A DNA stretch of 64,000 bases from Hydrangea macrophylla (GCA_033977485.1 CM066997.1:79454634-79518633), one strand, 5' to 3'; positions 1 to 12,596 are shown, numbered from the stretch's first letter. Made by a program: numbers and translations. The notes: generated by a model from the sequence alone, not told the origin.

Positions 1-869
1 AAAACAAAGAAGTAGAAGATTATATATTTATATAGAGAAAGAGTTAGAGAAAGAGAGAGAGAGAGAGACAGTGAGAGAAAAAAAAAAGGAAGAAAAAGAG
101 AAAGAAAGGAAAGCTTACCACCCTGAGCCACACCGCGACCCCAAACATATGGTGAGTTTCTAACTCACTTGGTGTACTAAGATTAATGCCGATATTATCT
201 TCTGTTTATTAGTATTTATGGAAAACCTTGTACTTAACATGTGGTGCCCCCAATCTAGGTCCGTATTATGATTCCGTTATTATTATTGTTATTATTGTTA
301 TTATTATTATTAATTACTATTATTATTTTGTTATTACTTAGTAGTTAATCACATGTTGAACATATATACCTCGAATATTAATATATGTATTATTCCGTTA
401 ATAATAATCTTATTATTATTATTTATTTTAGCTAAACCTAGTGCTTTAATATGTTGTACCATGAACATATTAGTGCCCTGGTTATTATTTCATTAATAAT
501 AGCATTATTATTAGTATTTATTTTTTCCAGGTTTAACCTTATGTTAATATGTTGTTCCCCGAACATACTATTCCATTATTATAATTATCAGTCTGGTTAA
601 CACCATGCTTTAACATGTTGTAATACAAGCTTAAGGCATGTATTACATTTCAAGCATAGTCAATATTTTAATTAATTGTACCTCGTGCATAACATATGAT
701 ACACCTAATGTAGGAGTCAGTGTCATAACATCAAGTCGACGTGTATGGGTATAGAGTTTGACTATCGCAGAGACCAAGTCCGTATGCATTTGAAAATACG
801 TGTAGTCAACTGTAGAGGTCCAAAGGTTGATATGTAGTGAGTCGGAACTATCAAATGGAATTACAGGAT

Positions 870-1165
870 CGCATTTCTGTGATGATTGCTACTATGGCCA
901 CGGAGAGGCAAACACGATAACAAAGTAACCATGTTGATAAGAACACATCAAGAAATGAATAAATATGGTTAGCCTGTAAGGCAAGATTACTACTGCTGTC
1001 ACGACGACCAATGACAGTAAAGTAACCGTTTTGCAATTCGGTGATGATATTCATAAGACAAGGTCCTGGGGACCTAGAGTATTTGGTTAGCTTATAAAGA
1101 GAGATTACTAGTGTGGCCACAAAGAGGCAAACAATGATAGTAAAGTAACCATAGCTCGACCCACT
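870..1165. repeat. Degenerate ~110-bp tandem repeat, about 3 copies
   Basis: A block containing 'gattactactgctgtcac' or a variant, followed by 'agtaaagtaacc', recurs at roughly 880, 985 and 1,105. The spacing is about 105-120 bases and copies are imperfect. Such arrays are common inside plant LTRs or leaders. The short minus-strand ORF across it is not a gene candidate. Confidence 0.5.
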
Positions 1166-2039
1166 AGGCAAGTCACTCTAAGCCAATGACGTTACACTGG
1201 TAATGTAACAAGGTCAAGTAAGTCGGACGTTAAGTCGAGTGAAGTCGAATATATCAATGATGCATAGTTCACATACGGTCTCATTATAATTTATTCAGCC
1301 GTCATAACTAGTCGCTATGTAGTTTTAGATACCTATTTTATATTACGAGTGTTCAGTTAGGACGCTCAGTTAGCTTTTATTAAAGCTAACGACATACTAC
1401 ACCCTGGACCTTCCCATGTCTAGACTTTACAGGATATGACTACCCGGAGGAGCATTATCCAAAAGAAGCCTATGAAGAGGAAACCTTCAAAGGGGAAGCC
1501 TAAAATGATGAAGGTCACGGCTATGCCAGTTAGAGGCTTAGCTTTAAGAATGAAAAGTTAGTTGTTCTTTAAAGATTTTTGTCCATTTATACTAAGTTGT
1601 AAATTGGTGTCACACGCCTTACTCCAACGATCTTACACTTTATTTTGTCCTTACATATAAGGATGTAAATGGCATCTAATGCCTTAATCTCTTTTGTTCT
1701 TTTATCTTTTTAAACTACAAACTTTGTAAGAGCTAGTAACATTTTAATGTATATATTCAGTTTACGCTTTTGCTTAAGTTATTATTTTATTATCTAGTGT
1801 TGTGGACAATCAGTTAATGTAACTAGTCATGGCTTAGGGACCCAGAAAGAAAAATTGTATTTACTCCTAATTTCTACTACTCCTGGGTGTGATAGTTTCC
1901 ATCCTTAGGATTCTCAATCTTGATAGCTCTATAGGATAGACATTTTTTTACTATACAAGAACCTATCCATCAAGATTTCATATTTCCTTTAAAAAGATGT
2001 AGGCTTGAGTCATATAATAGAACTTTTTTTGCGGGGATA

Positions 2040-2059
2040 AATCTTTTGCGCAAAAGATT
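2040..2059. other. Perfect 20-bp palindrome
   Basis: The sequence AATCTTTTGCGCAAAAGATT is identical to its reverse complement. It lies just beyond the 3' end of the Athila integrase coding region. No function is assigned. Confidence 0.6.
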
Positions 2060-2125
2060 CTTGTTATGGTACATTATAGTTCTTGCTTGATGAATGCGGG
2101 CATTATCATATGCATCTTTACAAAT

Positions 2126-2748
2126 TTATTCAAGCTCACTCAGTTTCAATTTCCTTAATTTTCCTCCCTCTTCAATATTATAATTTAAATCTCTGGTGGC
2201 CCAATATGCCTTATGTTCCAATTCCACTGGTAAGTGGGAGGCGTTGCCATAGACAAGTCTATATGGAGACATTCCAAAAATATGCATAATTTGCCTATTA
2301 GCTAACTCAGTTTGCCCATTTGTTTGAGGATGATAGGCAGTTGACACCTTATGGTCATTCCATATCTTTTCATTAGTGTTTCAATGGTTTGTTGCAGAAG
2401 TGAGTTCCTTGATCACTTATTATTGCTTTTGGAGTTCCAAATCGAGAAAGTATACTATCTTTCAGAAAAGCAATAACAGTATAATTTTCTTGTGGGAATA
2501 ACTTCTAGCCATTTTGAAACATATTCAACTGCTAATAGAATGTATTCATTTTGTAATGATGGAAGAAAAGGTCCCATAAAATCAATGCTCCAATAATAAA
2601 AAATTTCAATTGTGATAATAGGGGTCATTGGCATTTGATTTCTTTTGGTAAGACTGCCTAAGATATGACAACGATTATAGACCTTATAGTATGAATATGA
2701 ATCTTTAAATACAGTAGGCCAATACAAACAACTTTGCAACATTTTCAT
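2126..2748 (-). pseudogene. Athila integrase (broken)
   Basis: This is the catalytic and C-terminal part of a Ty3-type integrase, the enzyme that inserts element cDNA into the genome. An upstream segment (2,748-2,455) has the zinc-binding remnant CHILG, then IDFMGPF and EYVSKWLEV around the first catalytic Asp. After a frame break, 2,347-2,126 has [10 protein letters not shown] with the catalytic-Glu neighbourhood, then YRLVYG and [12 protein letters not shown]. Those last two are typical of the Athila C-terminal region. No chromodomain follows. The part between the two frames, with the second catalytic Asp, is damaged. Confidence 0.85.
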
Positions 2749-2757
2749 AGCAGTTAC

Positions 2758-3063
2758 TTAGGATGAAAAATGTCCTCTACAAAAGGATGAATGACACATG
2801 AAGAGTGTCATTTCAATCTCTTCGTTAAGAACACATTTTTCGATTACTTGATCAGCACAATACTTAAACAAATAAGGTTCATCAAAGTAGAAATGTCTAG
2901 CAATAGCTAGGAATCTCTTCTTATCAGGCAATGACCAATTGCTTAGAATTTTGCCAGTTACTAAGTTGTTAACAAAATCAGCATACCATGGTAGTGAAGT
3001 GATAGAAAATAATTGTTCATCAGGAAAAGACTCTTGAATAGGTAAGGGTTCACTAGTCTTCAA
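2758..3063 (-). pseudogene. Athila RNase H-integrase linker (broken)
   Basis: A 101-residue frame with PWYADFVNNLV and KKRFL...HFYFDEPYLFKYCADQ. This is the linker between RNase H and the integrase zinc-binding domain in Athila-type Pol, where 'DEPYLFK' is characteristic. It lies between RNase H (3,091-3,420) and integrase (2,126-2,748) in the expected order. It ends in a frameshifted Cys/His region, so the zinc finger is not intact. Confidence 0.7.
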
Positions 3064-3090
3064 AAGTGAGACGGGATAAATGAGCAGCTA

Positions 3091-3420
3091 CTACATTTTC
3101 CATTCCTTTTTTTTATCTTTCATTATGAAATTAAATTCTTGAAGGAGGAGTATCCACCTAATAATTCTTGGCTTAGTATCTTTCTTTGAAAGAAGATACT
3201 TAAGAGCTGTATGGTCAGTAAAACACACAATTGGAGAGCCAATCAAGTATTTTCTGAACTTATTATGGGAAAATACTACAACTAATAACTCTTTCTCAGT
3301 ATTTGAATAGTTTATTTGAGCACTGTCTAGAGTTCTACTGGCGTAGTACATAACTTTTGGCTTTTTATCCTTTCTCTGTCCTAGGGCAGCTCCAATTGCA
3401 AATTTACTAGCATAACACAT
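3091..3420 (-). pseudogene. Athila RNase H domain (broken)
   Basis: RNase H removes the RNA strand during reverse transcription. The visible sequence runs from [12 protein letters not shown] through [18 protein letters not shown] (catalytic Glu region) and [11 protein letters not shown] (catalytic Asp region) to the W-x-L-L-L-QEF end motif, all standard for Ty3 RNase H. The first catalytic Asp normally precedes ASKFAIG; here the frame starts at an alanine-adjacent Cys-Tyr, so that residue is altered or out of frame. Confidence 0.8.
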
Positions 3421-3764
3421 TATTTCAAAGGGTAAACTCTAGTCAGTAGATCGCATAATAGGTGCAATAGTGAGATGCTCTTTTAACTGCTCGATGGAGT
3501 TTTGACCTTTTGTAGTCCATTCAAAAGGTGTCTTTGGCAAATAATTGACATAAAGGCCTAGAAATAGTACAAATTTTTTTTATGAATCGGCGATAGAAAC
3601 CAACATATCCTAAGAATGAACGGATATCTTGCACAGTGCAGGGAATAGGTAAATTGGAGATATGGTCTATTTTGGCTTTATCTACCTGTATTTTATCCTA
3701 AAAAATAATATGTCCTAAGATAATACCTTTAGTGACCATGAAGTGATATTTGTCCAATTTAAAA

Positions 3765-4340
3765 CTAAACCCTTATCCTCACATCTTTGGAGAACTTTCT
3801 GAAGATTGCTAAAGCAATCATTAGAATTGAGAAATCATCCATAAAAAGTTCTAAATTTTTTTCTACCATATCATTGAAAATGCTTAGCATACACCTTTGA
3901 AAAGTCGCAGTTGATTTGTGGAGCCCAAAGGGCATTCGACGATAGGCAAAGGTTCCAAATGGACATGTAAACTTGGTTTTTTCTTTATCTTCTGGTGTAA
4001 TCTCTATTTGATTCAACCATTATAACTATCTAAAAAATAATAATACTTATGACCTGCTATTCTTTCTAACATTTGACCCATAAAAGATAAAGGAAAGTGA
4101 TTTTTACAGGTTATAGCATTAAGTGTTTGTAGTTATGCACACACGCCATCCAATAGTGACACGAGTGGGAATTAATTCTCCATCTGAATTAGGAATAACT
4201 GTAATTCTTTCTTTCATTGGCACAACTTGTGTTGGACTTGCCCATTTACTAACGGATATTGAATATATGATGCCCATATCAAGTAGTTTGAGAACTTCCT
4301 TCTTACTACTTCTTGCTTTTAAATCTGCTATACTCTAACA
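3765..4340 (-). pseudogene. Athila reverse transcriptase (broken)
   Basis: The 4,016-3,765 frame carries the RT core: FGTFAYRRMPFGL followed by FMDDFSI, an FMDD version of the YxDD catalytic box. The upstream fingers region (about 4,340-4,120) is recognisable in another frame, with KWASPTQVVP followed by a degraded acidic motif. Stops and frameshifts separate the parts. The order downstream of protease and upstream of RNase H is normal for Ty3 elements. Confidence 0.8.
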
Positions 4341-4859
4341 AATAGCACTTTTTTGCTTCTGGAGCAGAATAATGAATTTATTTTCTTCACTAGAGCCAAG
4401 AAGAGATGATATTATTACAGGATAAGTATCATTATTGACAAGAAAAGCATATTTAATCTCTTTATGGAGTTCTTTTAATTCCAACTGTGTAATTTGAAGA
4501 TTAGACGGAAGTGCTAATGTAGTCTTTGGGGGTAAAGGTTCAACATGTGTCGTCCACATTGCTTCTTGAATTATTTCTTTGGTTGCATCTTTATCAAAAT
4601 ATACTCAACTCATAAGATGTTCTTGTTGAATATAATTGTCTAGCTTTTGAATATAATTATTCATAATAGATTCTACTGAATTATTATAACAAGTCAAGTC
4701 ACAGAATCGCATGTACTTCTTCGATATCCTCATCTTTTTCTTGATGTTGTGGATTAGAAAAAACTTTAATATTCAAAGTCATAATTCCAAATATCACAGT
4801 CATCATACCACTTCATAATCTAATAGTGGTATCAATGGTACCCAAAAAGAGTCTTCTGA

Positions 4860-5190
4860 AAATGATTGGAATTTGAACATTGGTATTTAGCACTGGTTCT
4901 GTATCAAGAATAAATAAGTCTACTGGGAAAATAACTTTGTCAACTTTGACAAGAACATATTCCAATATTTTTCATGGAAATTTTTTAGACCTATCGGCCA
5001 GTTATACCACAATACATATAGGTTTTAGCTCACCTAAACCCAATTGTTGATAAACAGAGTAAGGAAGCAAGTTTACACTAGCTCCTAAGTCAAGAAGTGC
5101 GTGATTGATTTTGTGATTTCCAATAATACACTATATTGTTGGTGTTCCTGCATCATTAGATTTTGTAGGTAGATTATGCTATATAATTGA
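4860..5190 (-). pseudogene. Athila aspartic protease (broken)
   Basis: Translation of the minus strand near 5,107-5,040 gives LDLGASVNLLPYSVYQQLGL. This matches the Athila protease active site, where the catalytic triplet is DLG-like rather than DTG. Further along, FPVDLFILD and PIIFRRLFL correspond to the flap and the ILGRPFL-like end motif. Internal stops make it non-functional. Confidence 0.7.
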
Positions 5191-5603
5191 GTTAACTTCT
5201 TCAGCTAAGTCAACTGAATATGCATTCTTTCTTGCATTTTCCTTATGTTTGACACTACAGAAATCTTCTAGGAACTTTGTATAAGTAGGTACTTGATTAA
5301 TCGTATCTAAGAGAGAAATATTAATATGTACTTGTTTAAATAATTCTAAGTATTTATGACTATTAGTATTTTGGTATTTTCTTAGGCATTGTGGATAAGG
5401 AAATGGTGGAGAATAAGGATTTCCTCAGTTTCTTTTTCCACTGGCAATCTAATATTTTTTTTGTTGAGAAATTTGTTATTTTTCAAGGGTTTTGACTTCA
5501 ATCTTATTGGAAATTTTATCTTCATCTATTTCTTCCTCAATTTTGATCATATTAAAATTAGCATCCGTACTTTCAGGCTTAATTTCTTCCATAGAAGGTG
5601 AAA

Positions 5604-5608
5604 TTTCT
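5604..5608. repeat. Target-site duplication (left), TTTCT
   Basis: TTTCT directly precedes the TG of the 5' LTR at 5,609 and is repeated directly after the CA of the 3' LTR at 12,592-12,596. A 5-bp duplication is standard for LTR retrotransposons. It fixes both outer edges of the inserted element. Confidence 0.9.
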
Positions 5609-5825
5609 TGTAATGACTTGGAAATTAGAAGCATACATTAAAAAATTTATCATTTTATGTTCGTCAAAGAAAAATACTAGTTTTGGAAATTTTGCAGTAT
5701 AAATTTACTTGTGTGTGTGCATGTGAGCATGAGCTCAACCACATCAGATAGATTCCCATGGAATTACTTGCAGCCCAAATATTTTAGGGCACAGTTTGTG
5801 CATATGTGTTGTGCGTGTAAGTTAG

Positions 5826-5828
5826 TGT

Positions 5829-5868
<40 letters not shown>

Positions 5869-5870
5869 GT
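5826..5870. repeat. (TG)n microsatellite
   Basis: Near-perfect GT/TG dinucleotide run with an occasional A or C. The 3' LTR has a much shorter version near 9,920, so it has expanded or contracted since insertion. Confidence 0.9.
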
Positions 5871-5972
5871 TAGTATGTACTGTGTGTTTGTGCTTGGGGG
5901 CAAGCATTACTAAGTTATATTTATGAAACCCCCCCCCCTACTCCCAACTCCTAGAAAACTCTCTGTCCCTCT

Positions 5973-6018
<46 letters not shown>

Positions 6019-6024
6019 GGCTGT

Positions 6025-6033
6025 TATATAAAT
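6025..6033 (+). promoter_or_regulatory. TATA box of the 5' LTR
   Basis: TATATAAAT sits just after a pyrimidine-rich CT run (5,968-6,016), as expected for a plant LTR promoter. The 3' LTR has the equivalent site near 10,073-10,083. Inferred from motif and position only. Confidence 0.5.
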
Positions 6034-8488
6034 GTGCAGAGATCTATATAGTTACATATATACATTAAAGGAGATTGAAATCAAAGCTTGGATCATTATT
6101 TTGGAATTCTCTGCTATTATATTTGCAATTTGAATCTGTGTAAGCTTTTAAATCAATTCTATGTATTGATTTCAGTTCACAAGCTTTATTTATATCAAAT
6201 GATATATATATAGAATTGCATACATATATATATATATATATCATTAAGGGTCCAAAAATAGCAAGCAAAAAAATTGTAAGGAAAACCTAATTTCTTTATA
6301 TCAAATGAAAGGTCTCAATCCCACGAGGCTCTACTTTAAATTTTAGAGGCTAACTCATAGCGATTGCGACGAACGAGCGAATTGAATTTTTGTTATTGTT
6401 CGATTTTTCATAAATCCCAAGAGCTATAGTTTGAATTAGTTTAATCCGATCATGGATTCGCGATCATTAATGAAAATGGAGAGAACCACATATCATTAGA
6501 CAGGTTTGATTTCAATTTTCAAAATGGGTAAAAACCAGTCTTTAATTTTGAAACAAAGGAAAAAAAAGGAAGAAGACGACTCTGTAATATCTGGCGTGCG
6601 AGACCAGCGCAAGCACGATGGTCGCTCACGTGACCTACTCAATTTGTATTATTTTGGAATTTGGAAAGAGTTCAGGAAAAACATGTTTCACCTGCTCGAC
6701 CCACGCGAGCGACATTTTGCTCGAGCCACCCGCTCGCGCGACTAGGCAGTTTTATGGTATCTACTTATTTTCTTATAAGGGACTGTTTAGAAAAGGTTTT
6801 AAATGTTTTTAAGTCACTGTTTGGGAGATATGCTATTTTAAAAAAATGTTTTAAATGAACCCGTGAGCAGTTGAGTAGAATCCGCTAGAGCAGCCCACGC
6901 GGGCGATCTGAGACAGTTTGTTGAAACTTCTATTTCCTTGTACTTTAGTCAGTACCGTGCTAAGGGTCTTGATACCCTAAGCTTTGTGAGTTGTACTTTA
7001 CTTTAATAGTGACTTAGAGGTTTTGTACCTCGCTGATATACGCGTGTAATTGTATATCAAGATATACATGAGTTATGATTCTTTAAGTGTTTACTTGAGC
7101 TACTATGCCTTAAGTGGTTACTTGAGTTGCTATGCCTTATGTGTTTACATGGATGATACCAGCTCGTTGCTTTTAAACTAACTTAAAAGCATGCCTTGAT
7201 AATCTATCTGATGAAATATTGAATATGTCTGGATACTTAGAGCTTGCATATGTCATAGCATTTCATAAGCATGAACATGGCCATGAATATCATGAAAATG
7301 GTTTTGGGATAAAAGACCTTAGAGGCTTTCCATTTTTAAAAAGGAAGACCGTAGAGGCTTCCAGGTTTTGAAAAAGGGAAGACCTTAGAGGCTTCCGTGC
7401 ATAAAAACCTCTTAGAGGGATTTTGATTTGAAAAGATAGAAATACCAGATTTGTGGCCAGGCGTATGAGATTGGTACTACTAGGAACTCGAATCGCAGGA
7501 CATGTCAAGAAACCCCTATAACATTGAAGGCTAGACCTCCATGAAATTCATGAGGTCCAAAGTCCCGCATGTCAAAGGTTAGGCCTCAGTGGATGGGAAG
7601 CCCATTGTCCGGGTAATGATATTGATGATTGAAAGTGAGTGTTTGAAAAGGGCATGAAAATGGTTTTCATGCATAACATTGGCATTCATTATACTCGTGC
7701 ATACTGTATAAATGTTATGGTGTGGTGATATGACTATACGAGCCTCCATGGCTTATGGACTATGTAAACTCTTTTTCAAGTGACTTAAGTTAGGGCAAGG
7801 CCCGGAGTAGAGTTACTTGTGAAGACCCCGTTAGGGGAAGAAATTGTAAGATCGGGATATTTGTATTGATTTCAGAACATACTTAAAAACTTTGGGTTTT
7901 TGTTTTACGAGTTTCTAAGGTTTGAGAAAAAGTAAGTAGATCATTGTGTTACTTTTTGATATATGAAAACAAACTTGAGTTTCTATTTAAAAGTTGCATT
8001 ACGAAGCTTGAGAAGAAGTATGATAAGTGTTTATCAGATCTGTGTGTTTTTTGCTGTACTGCTGTTCATTTAATGAACTGATAAAGATTTTCTGTTTATG
8101 TCTTTTAAATTGTCAAGCAAAGTTTTTCAAAAGGCTAGTTATCGCTTCTACTATTGTTTCACTCAAATTCGTTAGTCTACTGATCTTTGATTTCCCATCA
8201 AAGATTTTTGAAAGGCTATTCTATTCTTCCGCAGTAACCCTCAGAGTCTAGGACTCAGGGCCGTTGTAAAATGGTGTCAAAATTTTGTGTTTCAAAGTTT
8301 AAATGTTTCAGAGCTTCGGAGTTTAAATGATATTAAAGTTTAAATGCTTATTTTTCTAAAGAGAAAGTTTTTTAGGTAAGCTTCCGGTCTAGGACTCAGA
8401 GCATTACAAGTATGTTTAATCCTTCTGCTTTATTATTTTATATTAGCACCTCATCGCCAGGACTCGTGGCAAGGCAGGATGCTACTGA

Positions 8489-8502
8489 TGGAATTAGAGC
8501 AT
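8489..8502 (+). other. Degenerate tRNA-Met primer-binding site
   Basis: TGGAATTAGAGCAT lies 3 bases after the 5' LTR. It resembles the initiator tRNA-Met complement (TGGTATCAGAGC...) with a few mismatches. Position and pattern support the LTR assignment. Confidence 0.6.
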
Positions 8503-9114
8503 ACCGGGTCGAATACTTAGGAATGTTGGGTTATGGGCTCATATTGATTAAGAGATTGTTTTGTTGGCATGATAGTCGATGACTTGAGAAAAATGTTATC
8601 ATGTACTAACCTGTTAGTTGATAACTAGCGATGTGCTATTTAAAGTTGTAACTGCACGTATCTTTGAGAAGATGAATTGAGCATGTTTACTTGCCTGCGG
8701 AACTATGTGATGTAACATGCTACATTGTTTAAGATGCTTATACACTTGTATGTTTAGTTAAGTGACAAGCATGCTAAAAATATGTCTTTCTACAAATATG
8801 TTTATGTCGTTATGCATACCTATGAGACATGTACACGATTGTGTTATATCCATGACTGCGGCTTGAATTGGATTCTTGTGTGAAATGGGTAGTGAGAGCA
8901 TTTATGTAGTTCCTATGCCCCCCTTGTTTCGAGAGTTTCTCTATAGGTATCTTCTTGACTTTTTGGAGTAGTCTCCCCTTTGGGTTAAACCTCAGTACTC
9001 CTTATTCCTTGGGAATTCTTTGGAACGGTTAAATTCACTCCTTTGTGAGTTGAGTATATCAGGGACAGACGGTAGCCTCGTTGGAGATATTAATCATTTG
9101 CGATTAGTATATTT

Positions 9115-9425
9115 CTATATATATTGGACGGTTAAGGAATCTCTTAACCTATCTTACGGTATTCTCATATGACATGATATTGCGGTATTCCTGTGTGATT
9201 CATTTACAGTTTATGGTGTATAGATAAGGAATCTCTCATCTTATATTACTAATGCGGCATATATTGGATAGTTGAGGAATCTTTCAACCTATTGACGATA
9301 TTATCTGAAGACGTATTCTACTACGGTGTATATGGGATTGTTGAGGAATCTTTCAACCTCTTTATGGTGTTATCATATTACGACATATATGAAACGGTTG
9401 AGGAATCTCTTAATCGTATAACAAT
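9115..9425 (+). repeat. Internal imperfect tandem repeat, ~5 units
   Basis: Units built around 'ggttgaggaatctttcaacc' recur at about 9,123, 9,225, 9,266, 9,336 and 9,397 within the coding-free internal region. Each core is itself a weak inverted repeat (gttgaggaat...caacc). No ORF of note crosses it. Confidence 0.65.
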
Positions 9426-9704
9426 AGGTGTTGGACTCTGAGAATTGAATCTCATTTCGAATTTTGAGGAATGCTATTTGAGGATAGGATACTAGGCTTT
9501 TGAGAAAATTACTTCAGGGGAGATGAAGTGTTATGACCTACTTTGCATAAGGTTCTTATGATCTGACATTTCAGAATGCTCATAAATGAATATCCGTATT
9601 GTAAGATGGAGTGTGAAACATTCCTTGGATTGAATTGCGATTACTTTTTTATCAGATGACCTTTCTTGGATTTCACGGACGAAATTCTTTTAAGGGGCTT
9701 AGAG

Positions 9705-12591
9705 TGTAATGACCCAGAAATTAGAAACGCACATTAAAAAAATTATTATTTTATGTTCGTTAAAGAAAAATACCAGTTTTGGAAATTTTGCAGTATAAAT
9801 TTACTTGTGCCTGTGCATGTGAGCATGAGCTCAACCACATAGGATAGACTCCCATGGAATTACTTGGAGCCCAAATATTTGAGTGCACAGTGTGTGCATA
9901 TGTGTTGTGCTTGTGAGTTAGTGTGTGTGTGTTAGTGTGTGCTGTGTGTTTGTGCTTGGGGGTCAAGCATTACTGAGTTATACATATGAACCCCCCCCCC
10001 CCCCCCCCCCCCGACTCCCAACTCCCAGCAAACTCTCTGTCCCTCTCTTTTCTCTCTCTCTCCCCCACGGCTATTATATATATTTGCATAGATATATATA
10101 GTTACATATATACATTCAAGGAGATTGAAATCAAAGCTTGGATTATTATTTTGGAACTCTCTACAATTCTATTTGCAATTTGAATCTGGGTAAGCTTTTA
10201 ATCAATTCTATGTATTGATTTCACTTTACAAGCTTTGTTGATATAGAATGATATATATAATTTCATATATATATATATAGTTAAGGGTCCAAAAATAGCG
10301 AGCAGAAAATTATAACGAAAAAGTGATTTCTTAATATCAAATGAAAGGTCTCGATTCCATAATGCTCTGTTTCAAATTTTATAGACGCTAACTCATAGCG
10401 GTTGCAACAAACGAGCGAATTGAAGTTTTGTTGCGGTTCAATTTTTCATAAATCTTGAGAGCTACGGTTTGAATTAGTTTAATCCGATCACAGATTCACG
10501 AACTGTATGAAAAATCAGAGAGAACCACATATCATTAGAAAGGTTTGATTTCAATTTTCAAAATGGGTAAAAACCTGTCTTTAATTTTAACAAGGGAAGA
10601 AAAAGGTAAAAGATGACTCTATAATACTTCAAGCACGCGACCCGTGCGAGCACCATAGTCGCTCGCGTGACTTGCTCGATTTGTATTATTTTGGAATTTT
10701 GAAAGAGTTTGGGAAAAACGTATTTCGCTCGCGCAAATATCTACCTGTTTTTTATAAGGGACTATTTGGAAAAGCTTTTAAATCTTTTTAAGGCACTGTT
10801 TGAGAGATATGCTATTTTAGAAAAATGTTTTAAATGAACACGTGAGCATTCTGTATAGAATTTGCTCAAGCAGTCCGTATAGAATTTGCTCAAGCAGTCC
10901 GCACGAGTGAGCTGAGACAGTTTGTTGAAAACTTCTATTTCCTTGTACTTGAGTCAGTATCATGCTAAGGGACCTTGTACCCTAAGCTTTATGAGTTGTA
11001 CTTTATTTGAATAGTAGTTGTACATTAGACTTAGAGGTTTTGTACTTCACTAATATATGTGCGTTACTGTATATCGAGATTTATAACAGATTGTCAATTT
11101 TGGATTCTTTTTTCGAGTGCTTATTCAGTCATCAGTGAACGGTAGTTCATACAACCCTAAATAAAGTTGTATTACATGTTACCTATGTACTTACATGTTT
11201 ATATGAGCTGCGTTGCTTTACGTGTTTACTTGAACTGCTATAGCTTAAGTGGTTACTTGAGTTGCTATACCTTATGAGTTTACTTGGACGATTCTAGCTC
11301 GTTATTTTAAACTGCCTTAAAAGCATGCCTTGATAATGTGTCATATGAAATATTGAACAATTCTGGAGACTTAGAGCTCGCATATGTCATAGCATTTCAT
11401 AAGTATGAACATGGACACGAAAATCATGAAAATGGTTTTTAGATGAAAGACCTTAAAGGCTTTCAATTTTTAAAAAGGGATGACCTTAGAGGCTTCCAGG
11501 TTTTGAAAAGGGAAGACCTTAGAGGCTTCCATGCAAAAAACCCTCTTGGAGGGATTTTGATTTGAAAAGATAGAAATTTTGGATTTATAGGTAGGCGTGT
11601 GAGATTGGTACTGCTTGGAACTCGAATTGCTAGACGTGTCAAGAAACCCCGATAAAGTTGAAGGCTAGGCCTTCATGAAATTCGTAAGGCCCAAAGTCCC
11701 TCATATCGAAGGCTAGGCCTCCGTGGATGGGAAGCCCATTGTTTGGATAATGATATTGAAGATCAAGAGTGAGTGTTTGAAAAGGGCATGAAAATGGTTT
11801 TCATGCATAACATTGACATTCATTATACTCATGCATATTATAAAAATGTTATGGTATACGAGCCTCCATGGCTTATGAACTATGTAAACCCCTTTTTCAG
11901 GCGACTTGATTTAGGGCAAGGCCTGGAGTAGAATTACTCGTGAAGACCCCATTTGGGGATGAAATTGTGAGATTGTCATATTTTGTATTGATTTCAGAAC
12001 ATACTTAAAAACCTTGAGTTTTTATTTTAAGATTTTCTAAGGTTTGAGAAAAAGAAAGTCGATCATTGAAACCAAACTTGAGTTTTCTATTTAAAAGTAG
12101 TATTAAGAAGCTTGAGAAGAAGTTTGATAAATGTTTATCAGATTTGTGTGTTTTCCGCTACACTGTTGTTCATTCGATAACCTGATAACAATTTTCTGTT
12201 AATGTCTTTTAAATTGACAAGCAAAGCTTTTCAAAAGGCTAGTTTAATGCTTCTGTTATCATTTTGCTCAAATTCGTTAGTCTATAAGGATCTTTGATTT
12301 CCCATCAAAGATTTTTCAAAGGCTATTCTATGCTTCCGCAGTAACCCTTGGAGTCTAGGACTCGGGGCGTTGTACAATGGTATCAAAGTTTTGTGGTTTC
12401 AAAGTTTAAATGTTTCAGAGCTTCAGAGTTTAAATGATATTAAAGTTTAATCGTTTTTTTTTCTAAAGAGAGTTTTTCAGGTAAGCTTTGGGTCTAGGAC
12501 TCATAGCATTACAAGTGTGTTTAGTCCTTCTGCTTTATTATTTTATAATAGCACCTCGTCGCCGAGACTCGTGGCGGGGCAGGGCGCTACA
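9705..12591 (+). repeat. 3' LTR of the non-autonomous element
   Basis: Begins TGTAATGACCCAG after a purine-rich stretch (AAGGGGCTTAGAG) and ends GGGCAGGGCGCTACA, followed by the TSD TTTCT. It contains a long C run (about 9,989-10,012), a shortened TG repeat and a TATA box near 10,073. It diverges from the 5' LTR by many substitutions and small indels. Confidence 0.9.
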
Positions 12592-12596
12592 TTTCT
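12592..12596. repeat. Target-site duplication (right), TTTCT
   Basis: Matches 5,604-5,608. The interrupted Athila gag region resumes beyond this point on the minus strand. Confidence 0.9.

Larger units (their letters stand above)
1..2100. other. Unassigned retroelement-like AT-rich DNA at window edge
   Basis: No convincing gene is visible. The first 130 bases resemble a plant LTR leader: an AT-rich TATA-like stretch, a GA-rich tract at about 45-110, then a GT-type donor-like site near 150. From 180 to 720 there are TTA/ATT microsatellite tracts and several degenerate copies of an 'aatatgttgt...gaacat' motif. From 1,430 to 1,550 one frame is rich in acidic residues and Tyr but soon stops. By analogy with the 33.9-34.3 kb LTR, this is probably the cut-off end of another Ty3-type element, but I found no paired LTR. 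Confidence 0.35.
5609..8485 (+). repeat. 5' LTR of the non-autonomous element
   Basis: It aligns along its whole length with 9,705-12,591. It carries a TG microsatellite (5,826-5,870), a CT-rich pyrimidine tract, a TATA box near 6,025, and imperfect 'ccttagaggcttcc' repeats near 7,310-7,400. The end reads GCTACT rather than the GCTACA of the 3' copy. Confidence 0.9.
5609..12591 (+). mobile_element. Non-autonomous LTR retrotransposon with large LTRs (LARD-like, Tekay-type ends)
   Basis: Two direct repeats, 5,609-8,485 and 9,705-12,591, each about 2.88 kb, flank a 1.2-kb internal region with no coding potential. LTRs start TGTAATGAC and the right one ends GGGCGCTACA. A primer-binding-site-like motif follows the 5' LTR and a purine-rich stretch precedes the 3' LTR. 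The flanking TSD is TTTCT. The ends and the GGACGAAATTC context before the 3' LTR are typical of Tekay/Del chromoviruses, so I infer it is mobilised by such a relative. The LTRs differ at many sites, so the insertion is not recent. It lies inside the Athila element. Confidence 0.9.

Noticed and set aside
2083..2289. Plus-strand ORF over the Athila integrase end
   Set aside because: Shadow of the minus-strand integrase, which has clear conserved motifs.
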